Origin: Rhynchopus euleeides
Taxonomy: Eukaryota; Euglenozoa; Diplonemea; Diplonemida; Diplonemidae
Direction of reading: 5' to 3'
Assembly (NCBI GenBank): GCA_963210315.1
Contig: OY723273.1
Location: 1,736,001 to 1,800,000 of the forward strand
Length of the DNA: 64,000 nucleotides
Made by a program: the position numbers and the translations under genes. The notes beneath the pieces are model-generated. The model worked only from the letters and a program-made list of their open reading frames with translations. It had not been told where the DNA came from and searched no databases. Shown piece by piece: positions 54,976 to 64,000 of this stretch (positions are counted from its first letter, which is position 1; each line of letters begins with the position of its first letter).

Positions 54976-55797
54976 ATGCAACACTTCAACCCTCCTGATT
55001 TGGCCTGCGTTGTGGCGGGCGGGGTTCCTTTTGACCCTGAACCCCAGTTCAGCTGGGGTTTGGCAAAAAAAAACCCAGGCGGGATCCCACAACCTCAGGG
55101 CGACACCGCCTTAAAACTTGATAACCACACACACACACACACCAAGCAACCATGGCACTGTGGCCACACTGCGAGCTCCACTGTCCTCACCGCGATCGGG
55201 GGAACCGTGGCAGGGGGCCTGTCCAGGAGAGCCCAGCTCAGCCCAGCCACCGAGTCGGTGATGCGCAGCCTCCAAGCGCACACGGCAGGCCCGGGCTTGA
55301 ACCAGCGGGACACAGCCTTCCACTCCCGCGGCATGGCGTGGGCCGCAACCTTCGCACCGCAGCCCCACTACCCAGAGGGGTGGCAGCAAGCGGCCCAGCA
55401 ATGGACTGCCAGCAGCCGGCAAGCCAACGCCCGGACAGGACGGTCATGGGAACGACGGGGCGCTGCTCCCCGGACTGCCCCCCCTGGAGCCAGACGGAAC
55501 GCGAAGATGCTTACCTGCGCTCTGCACTGGAAACCCCGCTGCGTGGACTGCCGGCGCCGGCGCCTCTCGGAAGAGGACTGCTGCCGGGACCACCACGGGA
55601 AGAACGACGGCTTGCAAGTCACCATGGAATTTTGCAAGACGCATCGCATGGGCCGGTGCGGGGACTGCCACAGCAGTGCGAAATCACTCACACACTGTTG
55701 CGGCACGCACCACGCTGGCTATGCCTCACGCCCTCCTCGGAGTGGCACTGAGTTGGCCCCACACTCTAACCCGAGTGGGGCATCCGCTGTGACGTAG
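54976..55797 (+). CDS. Hypothetical protein with tandem Cys/His modules
   Basis: 273 codons from ATG 54976 to TAG 55797. The N-terminal two thirds cross a (CA)n repeat and are low complexity, so the true start may be further in, such as the ATG at 55507. The C-terminal 90 residues hold two modules with identical spacing, C-x2-H-x4-C-x2-C-x9-CC-x2-HH. They read CALHWKPRCVDC...DCCRDHH (about 55516-55590) and CKTHRMGRCGDC...HCCGTHH (about 55636-55710). This looks like a zinc-binding domain repeated by internal duplication. I recognise no family, and no TIR element is evident around it. Confidence 0.5.
   Translation: MQHFNPPDLACVVAGGVPFDPEPQFSWGLAKKNPGGIPQPQGDTALKLDNHTHTHTKQPWHCGHTASSTVLTAIGGTVAGGLSRRAQLSPATESVMRSLQAHTAGPGLNQRDTAFHSRGMAWAATFAPQPHYPEGWQQAAQQWTASSRQANARTGRSWERRGAAPRTAPPGARRNAKMLTCALHWKPRCVDCRRRRLSEEDCCRDHHGKNDGLQVTMEFCKTHRMGRCGDCHSSAKSLTHCCGTHHAGYASRPPRSGTELAPHSNPSGASAVT
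55097..55145. repeat. Shared 31-bp motif plus (CA)n
   Basis: CAGGGCGACACCGCCTTAAA, then ACTTGATAACC and (CA)n; inverted match to 21812-21843. Confidence 0.65.
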
Positions 55798-57109
55798 GGG
55801 TGGGCGGGGAGTGGGCACAGATCCGCGCAGGGTTACCCACTTAAAACCACTATCACTACACACACACACCCCTTTTCATAATGATCGCACGCAAACTTGC
55901 TTCCTGGCAAGCATGGGTGATTTTACTTCAGGGCTGCCTCAAGTTGGGCCCGCCCCTCGCACCCCTACACCCCTCACACACACACCCGACGAGACAGGCG
56001 GGTTGCAACATCCTGCACGCTTCTCATGAACATCCAGGGGTGCGTGTTGTTTTTTTGTTGCAGTGATCTGCGTATCATCCGGACACTCTGCGCGACACCT
56101 CACACAGCAGACACATGCAACCGAATTTTGTAACAAGCGTGCTGCTAAGCGTGCATCTCCTCCTTGATTCGGTTGTGTCCATTCGAGCGTGTGGAAAGGC
56201 GACGCGGATAGAGTGTGATATCTTCGCTATGTATCCGGCAAGTCTGTTTCGGCAATAAAAAAAAATTCAGTTCAGCGTTATTTTCTCTCTCACACACAAC
56301 ACATGCAAGATCGCCATTCGCCTTGTTGTTAAAACGCTTTTGTCGATACCCGAATCAGCAAATCTTTATCAGCCATGCGGAAGCGTCAACGCATCAAAGA
56401 AATAAAAACGGTGGCGACTGGCGCAGAACTCGCGGCGGCACTTCTCAGCCCCCGTAGCGAAGATCCCTCTACGCTTCCTATAGAAAGCCGGTCACCCGAC
56501 TGCCCACCACCCCTTGGGCAGACGGCACCGCCTGTCGCAGCACACTGCCAACATCATCCAGCGCGCTCCCAAAGCGCCACCCCACCCACCCCGACTCATT
56601 TTTGGCGTGTGGGGCCCAGGGGGTTTTTGGAGCAGAGGTCGGGGTGGCCATTAGGTCTTCGGGACAACACCCCTCCCCCACCGTGTTGGTCCACCGCGAG
56701 GGTGGCAAAGGCACCCGCCTTGTGCCCCTCGTGGAGTTGGCCTGGAATTCGCTCGCGTGCAGCATGGGATCGATCTGTCCGTGAGATCCGTGCGGGCCTA
56801 CACACTACAACACATCTTTCTTCATACGTGCCCTGGTGAGGTGGGGGGGGGAGCAGTGGCTGGGGTAATTTTCTGGGGGGTCGCTTACAGCCCCGGGGGG
56901 GGGGGGGGGGGGGGGGGGCTGGCGTGCAGGGTGCAGGCAGCGCGCGCAAATGCGGCCTGTTTCCGGGTGCCCGCGCGCTGCCGGCGACCGTGCACCCGAG
57001 GTGCACGGTTTGGGCTGAATCTGGGTGACGTACGAGTAGGGCTCCCACCCTGAAAATGGGCTACCTGCGGTCACTCCAGGTACCTGACATCACCCGAAAG
57101 TGACCCAAA
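55798..57109. other. Intergenic DNA with G30-class homopolymer
   Basis: No gene seen. GCGGAAGCGTCAACGCATCA at about 56378-56398 is a short copy of the DIRS core motif. A GTAGCGAAGATCCCT at about 56452 resembles a K-family end. A G homopolymer of about 30 lies at about 56889-56918. Confidence 0.5.
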
Positions 57110-57975
57110 ATCAGCGGGACCCCCTCCTCGGGTGTTCCGAAACCCCTTTCTTTTGACTATTTGGAATCTGTGCGGATCGTAGTGGGGTCACACTGTGGGT
57201 CGAGGTGTCAAGCTTCACCCATGAAATGTGGGTCTGATTCAGGGTCTGGTCATAGGAGGCTGGCCCCAGGAGGATGTGACTGGGAGGCAGCCACACCAGC
57301 CCACCCACCCAGCGGGACCCCCTCCTCGGGTATTCCAAAACCCCGTTCTTCTGAACGTTTGGAACTTTTGCGGATCGTAGTGGGGTCACTTTGTGGGTCT
57401 AGGAGCCAAACACCGTCCATGAAATGTGCCTCTGGTTCAGGGGCTGGTCCAAAGGGAATGTGACTGGGAGGCAGCCACACCCACCCACCCAGCGGGACCC
57501 CCTCCACGGGTGTTCCTAAACCCCTTTCTTTTGAACGTTTGGAATTTGTGCGGATCACAGTGGGGTCACTTTGGTGGTGTGCGAGCCAAGCATCACCCAT
57601 GAAACACGGGTCTAGTTCAGGGGCTGGTCAGCGTGGCTGGGAGGCAGTCAGCCCACACCCCACCCCACCCACCCAGTGGGACCCCCTCCTCGGGTGTTCC
57701 AAAACCCCGTTCTTTTAAACGTTTGGAATTTGTGCGGATCACAGTGGGGTCACTTTGGTGGTGTACGAGCCAAGTTTCGCCCATGAAACGTGGGTCTGGT
57801 TCAGGGACTGGTCATGGGTGAAGGTGGCTGGGAGGCAGCCACCTTCACCAGCCCACACCCCACCTACCCACCCAGCGGGACCCCCCCCTCGGATTTTCCA
57901 AAAACCCGTTCTTTGGGATATTTGGGATCCGTGCGGATTGTGGTGGGGTCATTTTGGCCATGGGGTGCCTATTGA
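57110..57975. repeat. Tandem repeat, about 180-200-bp unit
   Basis: Five diverged units start with GCGGGACCCCCTCCTCGGGT near 57117, 57312, 57491, 57677 and 57877. All continue with AACCCC.TTCTT, GTGCGGAT and GTGGGGTCA blocks. No coding potential. Confidence 0.88.
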
Positions 57976-58005
57976 CACCACTTACTGGGAAATGCCAATT
58001 GGGTA

Positions 58006-58218
58006 AAAGTACCCCCCCCCCCCCTGTACAGGTACAAGGGGGGGGGGTCCTTTCCTACAGGTGCGGGAGGTAGCCAGTGTACCCCCCCCCCCCCCCTGTC
58101 CCCCACTTTGCGAGGGACCCCCCCCCCCGACCAGGGTGGGGGTCACCCAAAATTTCGAGGAAATCCTGCTGTCACCCTGAAAACCTGGGTCGCCAGCCTG
58201 ACCTCAGCCCGCGGGGAG

Positions 58219-58255
<37 letters not shown>

Positions 58256-58260
58256 CCAGC
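58006..58260. repeat. Long C homopolymers
   Basis: C tracts at about 58011-58024, 58081-58096 and a run of over 40 C at about 58219-58252. A TGTACAGGTACA core sits between opposed C and G runs at about 58024-58048. Confidence 0.8.
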
Positions 58261-59023
58261 CCCCTGCTTACAGTACCCCGGCGTTAAGCCAGCCACTGGG
58301 GGGGAGGGTGAGAGGGCCTTGCCTGCGACTCCGTCGTCTCGCTGCCCTGCTGTGCCCCCTTGTTGTGTCACCTCTGCCCCCCCCCCCCTCCCACACCCGG
58401 CATGATTTGTTGTCTTGTTACTACTTTCTTCGTCACTCCTGGCCTTTTTGGCCATAATTATGGCCAGAATTTTTGCCCCGTCTGGGAGCCCCGGAGTAAA
58501 GCCGAAATAAGGGAAAGGAGGAGGCATGGCCTCGTCTTTAGAACGGATTGATCTGAACAACGCCGATGAAGAGGGGGGATCTCTCTCCCCCCCCTGCCCC
58601 GCCCCGCCCCAGCCCCAGCCCCACGCCACACCTCATCCCCCCGCAAGCTCCACCAAACTCGGGTGGTGGCTTTCAGCACACTGCTGATGGAGAGGGGCGG
58701 AAAGTGCCACATGTTTTTTTTTGTGGCAAACGCACCGTGCTCACGGAAGGCAGTTCAGGGCGGAAAAAGGTTGCAGTGGGAGCAATGTTATGTTCACCTA
58801 CACTCCACGCCCCAACGTGCAGGTGACCAGAAGATTGCACAGACAAAGCAAAATAAACCCGGAAATCCTTTTTCGTGTCCTTTGTGTTCCCACTTGGGCT
58901 TTGTGCTGTTTCGCGTCGTACGGCAAATCACATCCCCGACCACCACACAGGGACCCTCCGGCTCTGTCCTGCCCTCTCTGGTTCCCAACCGAGAGGGGGG
59001 GTGGTGTAGGGGCGTGTTGAAAA
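58261..59023. other. 5' flank of the LRR gene
   Basis: No other gene seen; the promoter and 5' UTR of the downstream gene should lie here. Confidence 0.5.
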
Positions 59024-62000
59024 ATGGCAACGCGCCGGCCGAGCAACCGGCGCACCAGCCAACGGTTTGAGAGCAACACACCAGACAGGGGGCAGTACAG
59101 CAGGCTGTTGGAGCAGGCGGGTGCCGCTGCCGGCAGCAATGGGGCCGTCGGGCGGCGCCGGATTTTTGCAAATGGGGCACTAGTGTCCTCGGCAACACCT
59201 GGGGCAAAGGTGCACGTCCCAAGCCAGAAATGGTGGTTCAATGTCGATGTGCTGCATATGGTATTCCAATACGTGGGGATACACCAGCTGTTTCTCGGGC
59301 GGGTCGAGGATGACCAGCAGCGCCTGTTCCAACAGGGCAAGGGGGAGATGGTCCGCTGCACAGCTGTTGTCTGCAAGCAGTGGTCGATGTCCGCAAGGAC
59401 ACTTGATGTGGTGGACTTCCGGCCGCTGCGCTACACCATGACTGACGTGAGCCTGGCGAAGGCCCTGTCGCTGGTGCGCTTCTGCAAAAGCCTTCTTCTC
59501 TCTGAATGCCGGAGGGTCAAATTCCAGCAGCCGTCCTTCGGGATGAAGAACCTCGTCGTCCTCAACCTGGTGGGGTGCAGCGACCTGACGGATGCTGCCC
59601 TCTCCACGATGACAATGGAGATGCCGAAGCTGAAGGAGCTCTACGTGCCGGCATGCCCGAAGCTGGAAAAGGTGCCCGTCTCCAAACCGATGGAGGGCTC
59701 GCAGCTTGAGGTGCTGGACATCTCTGCAAACACCAAGGTAACTGATGAAGCGATCGAGCGCCTCTTCGCGGACCATCCCAAGTTGCGCGAGTTCTTTGCA
59801 TCTCAGACGGAGAAGCTGACGAATCCGCGCATATCTTCGCAGACGCTGGAGCTGCTGAACCTGGATGGGTGTGAGAACCTGACGTTCAACGTGGCGCTGG
59901 GGATCATGAAGAGCTGCCCGAATCTGAAGTACGTCACCCTGGGGGAGAACGACACGATGCTGGAGGAGAAGTCGAAGCGGTTCACACCCCTGCAGAATAT
60001 CGTGGAGCTGAACATATCCGCGACGTTTCAGGATGATGACACCATCAACACGGCGCTGGACAACCTCCCGTTGCTGAGGCTCTTCGACTGTGGAAATAGC
60101 GAGTTTGTGAAAAAGCCCCGTTTGGAGCACCAGGCTCTCGAGGTGCTGGTGATGAACATGTGCTGCGATCTGGAGGATACGGTCTTCGAAGGCCTGGGTA
60201 CGAAGATGCCGTGCTTGCGGCATGTATCGACAAACCACTGCGATGCTCTGGTCCGCCCGTCTGTGCAGCACCCAAAGATCCAGCTTCTCGACTTCTCGAA
60301 CTGTTCGGCTCTATGCAGCAACAAGAAAGCCAGCGATTGGATCAAGTGTCCCACGCTGAAGTCGCTCTACCTCGGGCACACCCAGCATGTGAGCGACCTG
60401 GAGGTGGAGAGCATTGTCCGCCTGCACCCAGACCTCGACGATCTCAACATTTTCCAGGCGTCGGGTGTGCACAGCCCAGACCTCTCCCCGCTGAAAAAGG
60501 TGTGCTGCTTGGTCGCAGGGGGGTGGGGTGTTCGGCCTTGGGGTTGTGCACTCGGCCCATGCCGAGGGGACCCTGTACGCACTCGGCCCACTGTAGTCTT
60601 TGTTGTTCGAAAAGCAAACAAAATAGGAAAGATGGGCTGAAGGTGCAGGGTTGGGGAATGGGAGTCACCACGGGGAGGGGGGGGGGGGTCGCCACGAGGG
60701 GGCTACTTTGTCGAGGGCTTCGCGTCGTAGGTGGGGGTGGGGCCCAGCTTCGAGGGACTCTTCTTGTATTCGTTCTCGAAGTACCTCATTCTCACAACAT
60801 CGCCACTTGTGCCCTTCTCCTTGTCCACGTTCGTCGTGAAGTCAGTGCACCACACGTTGCCCACGTTGTCATCGTCGTTGGGGTTCAGCATGTCGTAGAT
60901 ATGCTTGTCCACCACGTACCCCGTGTACGTCTTCCTGTCGCCGTTCTTGTTCGCTCCGAATGTCACCTGGTAGTGTACATTCCATATGCCGTCCTTCAGA
61001 CGGAGAACGGCGTCCCTGATCGTGATTGCACACGATGCGTTACCAGTGAGGCTCCTGATAACGTGCCGCATCCACAGATCAATGTTAACATTACACAGTC
61101 GACTTGAGGTGTCTTTTCAGCAACGCCTCTGTTGTGCCGCATCGTGCAATGCACCTAAGAGTGGGTCCATGTAGTGGTGTGTGTTGTCAAGAAATGAATG
61201 CACCCACACGCCCACCATCCATCACTCTTGCCACTCGACTGCCGCCGCTGCAGATTACGACGATCAACATCATGAACTGCTGGAATCTCGACAACGAGTG
61301 GGTGGACAACCTGGAGAAAATGCTGCCGACCCTCGGGTATGTGGCTATTGGGTCAGGATGGCGCAGACCATTGATATGCTTGTTTTAGCTTGTCCGCCAC
61401 AGTCATCGGTCCCAGATCTTCCCCCGTTGTGGTGTGATTACAAGATCAACAGCCATGCGTGTCCGCTTCGCTTCCGACCTGAATGCGTTGCGGGGGGGTG
61501 CTGCTTCAGCAACACAGCTTGGCAAAGCGCAATCCCCGGCCCGGGTATCCCCTCGAGCATGAAAACGTAGATTTTTGGGCAGGTTTCCCACCACGCTGTC
61601 AATCTGCGCGTTCTGATCGACCTGATCCCTTCCCACATGGCGGGGCATTCCCAGATGCAGGGCACTGAATCTTGCATCACGCAGCTCCTGATGCGTAGTC
61701 CTCTGGAGGGTGGTGCCGCCGGCCTTGTAGCCCCCGACGTTGCACCTTCAGAGGTGTTGCGGATTCATGCTTGGTTGGCAGGATCATGGATGACATGATG
61801 GAGTAACTAGCATACAGGGGCTGTCGCTTGTTTTGTGTGCTGATGTTTCTTGATTCGTGATGTCGGGCACAGCTGCATGAAAGCGCAGCTTTATGCCCCC
61901 AAGTGCTTGCTGTCATCGTGGGCCAGATCCATCCGTCGTATCCTCCAGTCGTGCCGCGATGGCATCTTCTGCGGTAGCAGGTGGCCCAGAAAGCGAGGGT

Positions 62001-62398
62001 GCCTGTGTCACAGCGAACGCCGCAGTCCTCACCACGATGGGCACCTGGGCGATGTGAGCCGGAGTGCCTGTTGATCTGTAGTTACATGGAACTCATGAGT
62101 AAATCGTACACACCTGGATTACCGTACCGTACTGCTGTGTCAGCAGCACGACCTGGCGCCGGTAGATTCCTAAAGGGGGGCTGGCATTCTCCCCAACCTC
62201 CTTGGGTAGTGAGCGTCCTTCCGGAAGGACTTCAATATAATTTACTTGAATCATGTGACCTGTTGTGTGCTTGTTTTTGGTTTAGTATATTCTCCACTAC
62301 TATCACCCACACGCCCACACAGGACTATCTTCATGAATATCGAGGAAGAGGTTCACGACTCCGATCCTGAGGAGGGTGGCGATCCGGGCGGCTGGTAG
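59024..62398 (+). CDS. F-box-like/leucine-rich-repeat protein (3 exons)
   Basis: CDS = 59024-60499, 61254-61336, 62323-62398 (544 aa). The 5' sites are GTGTGC and GTATGT, the 3' sites GCAG and ACAG; phases 0 and 2 match exactly. Residues about 65-130 are F-box-like (WWFNVDVLHMVFQYVGIHQL, then CTAVVCKQWSMSARTLDVVD) with an unusual insertion between the halves. From about 150 there are many LRRs of the cysteine-containing FBXL type (NLVVLNLVGCSDLTDAAL, LELLNLDGCENLTFN, ITTINIMNCWNLDNEWV). The last exon adds an acidic tail (IEEEVHDSDPEEGGDPGGW). FBXL proteins present substrates to SCF ubiquitin ligases. Exon 3 rests on phase, splice signals and the acidic tail, so it is less certain than exons 1-2. 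Confidence 0.8.
60703..61071 (-). CDS. Hypothetical antisense frame in LRR intron 1
   Basis: 122 codons on the minus strand, starting MRHVIRSLTGNASCAITIRD. It includes GIWNVHYQVTFGANKNGDRK and MLNPNDDDNVGNVWCTDFTT and ends KPSTK-stop. Composition and lack of repeats make it look like a real or recently real protein. No family recognised. It sits entirely within the 754-bp intron, so it is probably part of an inserted element. Confidence 0.45.
   Translation of the reverse strand: MRHVIRSLTGNASCAITIRDAVLRLKDGIWNVHYQVTFGANKNGDRKTYTGYVVDKHIYDMLNPNDDDNVGNVWCTDFTTNVDKEKGTSGDVVRMRYFENEYKKSPSKLGPTPTYDAKPSTK
61337..62322 (+). other. Intron 2 of the LRR gene with coding-like debris
   Basis: 986 bp. 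The plus strand at about 61590-61799 reads VSHHAVNLRVLIDLIPSHMA and continues protein-like to a stop, but it has no splice-compatible frame with exon 2. It is probably an inserted-element fragment. Confidence 0.45.
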
Positions 62399-64000
62399 GC
62401 GAGTGATTCCAGAGGAACAAGCTCCAGTCAAGGGGGTAGTGGGCCCCTGGGATATACCCCCTTCATTGGGGTGAGAAGCTCAAGGGTCGTTCAAATCATG
62501 GTGTGTGTGTGTGTTGTGTAACACGCAGTCTCACGGGCAGGGTTTCGCCGGTGCAATGTGCGATTGCAAGGAACACACCGTGCACATTGACGGGATCATC
62601 TGAGTTCGCTCAGTGCGACCTGAAAGACAACAAAATTCACGTGTGTGTGACAGCTGTTTTCTCGTTGCGGTTGCTCGTTGCGAGAGACGAGTCACAGCGA
62701 GGTCGTGAAGAAGTGAAGGAAGTTGTATACCTGAAGCTTTGGTAGCACCTTCATGCCACATGCACAAGGGCCTCTGCACAGCCTTGAGACACAAGTGTGC
62801 TCAGCAAAAAAGTAGTTCGGTGCAGTTTTACTGGGGGGGGGGGGGGTGGGAGGGGGGAGGACAAACGCAAGGTTATGTGATGCAATACAAGGGAACTTAC
62901 CCCCCGTGTATAAGTCCCTTCGGTCGGACAAACTTTTTTCATCCCAAACAAACTTGTCGGCGGAAATGCAGCGATGGGGGAAGTGCGAGGTGATTGCTGT
63001 CACACACACAGTCTCATGCGCCTGCCAAATCACATGCCAGGCAAACGTTTCTGTGTGTTTCGTGCGATCAACGAAAAACATTTTCTCGTTTTGCTTTTGT
63101 ATTTCCCGTGGATGATCCTTGCACGAACCCCAGCTGTATTTTCTTTGGTTTACTGTTTGTAGGAGCACTATTTCCTGCACAAATCCCAGGTGCATGTGTA
63201 TCGGTTGTTGAAAACCCCCCCCCCCCCCCCTCCCCCCTTCTCTCCCAAAATGGCTCCCAAAACACCGCCAGGACAAGGCCACACAGGAACACGCAACTGG
63301 ACACAGCAGTCTAGTCTGGACGGCCACCAAGAATGCCTTCCACCACAGTCCTTCACCCCTCTTGTATTTCGGACTGGGGCGTGCGGTTCTGATGCTGGGT
63401 ACGGCGTGGCTTGTCAGCCACTGCCCTGTGCCCACATCGACAGATTGTAGATCGCCTTGTTCTTGCTGAAGGATTCTTGCGAAGGAGCTGCAAACAACAG
63501 CAATAAAAACACATCTCTTTTCTTGGTGTTGCTGAAAGTGCTTCGCATGATGTGCGCACGAACTACGCACAAGTACGCACGAACTACGCAATATGGCCTC
63601 GTAATGCCACTTTTTTATTTTGTACTGGGGCGGGACCAGTAATTAGCTCAAAAAGGCTGAAAAATTGTACTCCTTTCGCTTTATTATAGACACCCTGTCC
63701 AGCAACTGTGGGAGAACAGTTCCGGACTACTTTTTGTTGAGCGCACACTGGGTTCCCTCAGGGACCGTGAATACGGCAACTTGACTGAACTGCAGGATGT
63801 CTTCCCCCAGGGGTATGAGCACCTTCACGCTGATGGCACGAACATTTATGGAACAACACTGGTGCAATTTATACGCGCGGGCAGAGAGCTGCATCCGCGA
63901 CCCCTGAGGAGGAGACAAACGCGGCGACGACGGGGGGCGGGGGGAGGGGGGGTGCCCCGAGTCGTGCCTGGGATGCTGAGACCGGGGCGCCCCTGGTGAA
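62399..64000. other. 3' flank of the LRR gene, no clear gene
   Basis: G run at about 62834-62846 and C runs at about 63216-63232. The plus strand at about 63668-63900 is partly protein-like (ERTLGSLRDREYGNLTELQD, EHLHADGTNIYGTTLVQF), and its first 110 bp resembles the minus strand at 15240-15345. It may be a repeat-borne frame; the window ends before it can be judged. Confidence 0.4.

Overview
This window is nuclear DNA from a unicellular, flagellated eukaryote. The evidence is spliceosomal introns (5' GTATGN, 3' C-rich-CAG), a TRIP12/UPL3-type HECT ubiquitin ligase, two F-box proteins and a dynein regulatory complex (axonemal) EF-hand protein. The genes are G/C-rich at third positions. The intergenic DNA is full of long C/G homopolymers, microsatellites and transposons. 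The sequence alone does not let me name the genus.

Genes. Four host genes are well supported, all on the + strand. They are a 2,418-residue HECT E3 ligase (1674-14352, five exons), a DRC8/EFCAB2-like protein (30428-30991, no intron), an F-box protein with a long C-terminal region (31345-33781, two exons) and an F-box-like/leucine-rich-repeat protein (59024-62398, three exons). Three of the four are predicted ubiquitin-ligase components. Every one of the seven introns lies beyond 90% of its coding sequence, which is an unusual 3' bias.

Mobile DNA. Most of the rest is mobile. (i) A family flanked by TA duplications, most with G-run termini, occurs as back-to-back clusters at C tracts: 9652-10798, 40120-43239 and 52462-54565. 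Two copies have the same length (1,147 bp) and look identical. (ii) hAT elements have CAGNG termini and 8-bp duplications (10827-14102, 12403-13077, 43955-45878). (iii) Two elements begin CACGGTGG (14557-21770 and 48037-50378). The first wraps a 5-kb element with a 3-bp duplication (15733-20769), and that inner element carries three different minisatellites, all with a 31-bp unit. (iv) A DIRS/PAT-like tyrosine-recombinase retrotransposon (34551-39588, minus strand) looks whole, and a solo copy of its terminal repeat lies in the F-box gene intron. (v) A scatter of GC-hairpin repeats.

Layout: 1-1.67 kb, 5' flank; 1.67-14.35 kb, HECT gene, whose last intron is about 91% transposon; 14.56-21.77 kb, nested satellite-bearing element; 21.8-30 kb, repeat-rich intergenic DNA with a BED-finger fragment; 30-33.8 kb, DRC8 and F-box genes; 34.5-39.6 kb, DIRS element; 40.1-43.2 kb, TA-element cluster containing an LSU rRNA-like fragment; 43.9-45.9 kb, decayed hAT; 48-50.4 kb, CACGG element; 52.4-54.6 kb, second TA-element cluster; 55-58.5 kb, cysteine/histidine-module frame, tandem repeats and very long homopolymers; 59-62.4 kb, LRR gene; 62.4-64 kb, no clear gene.
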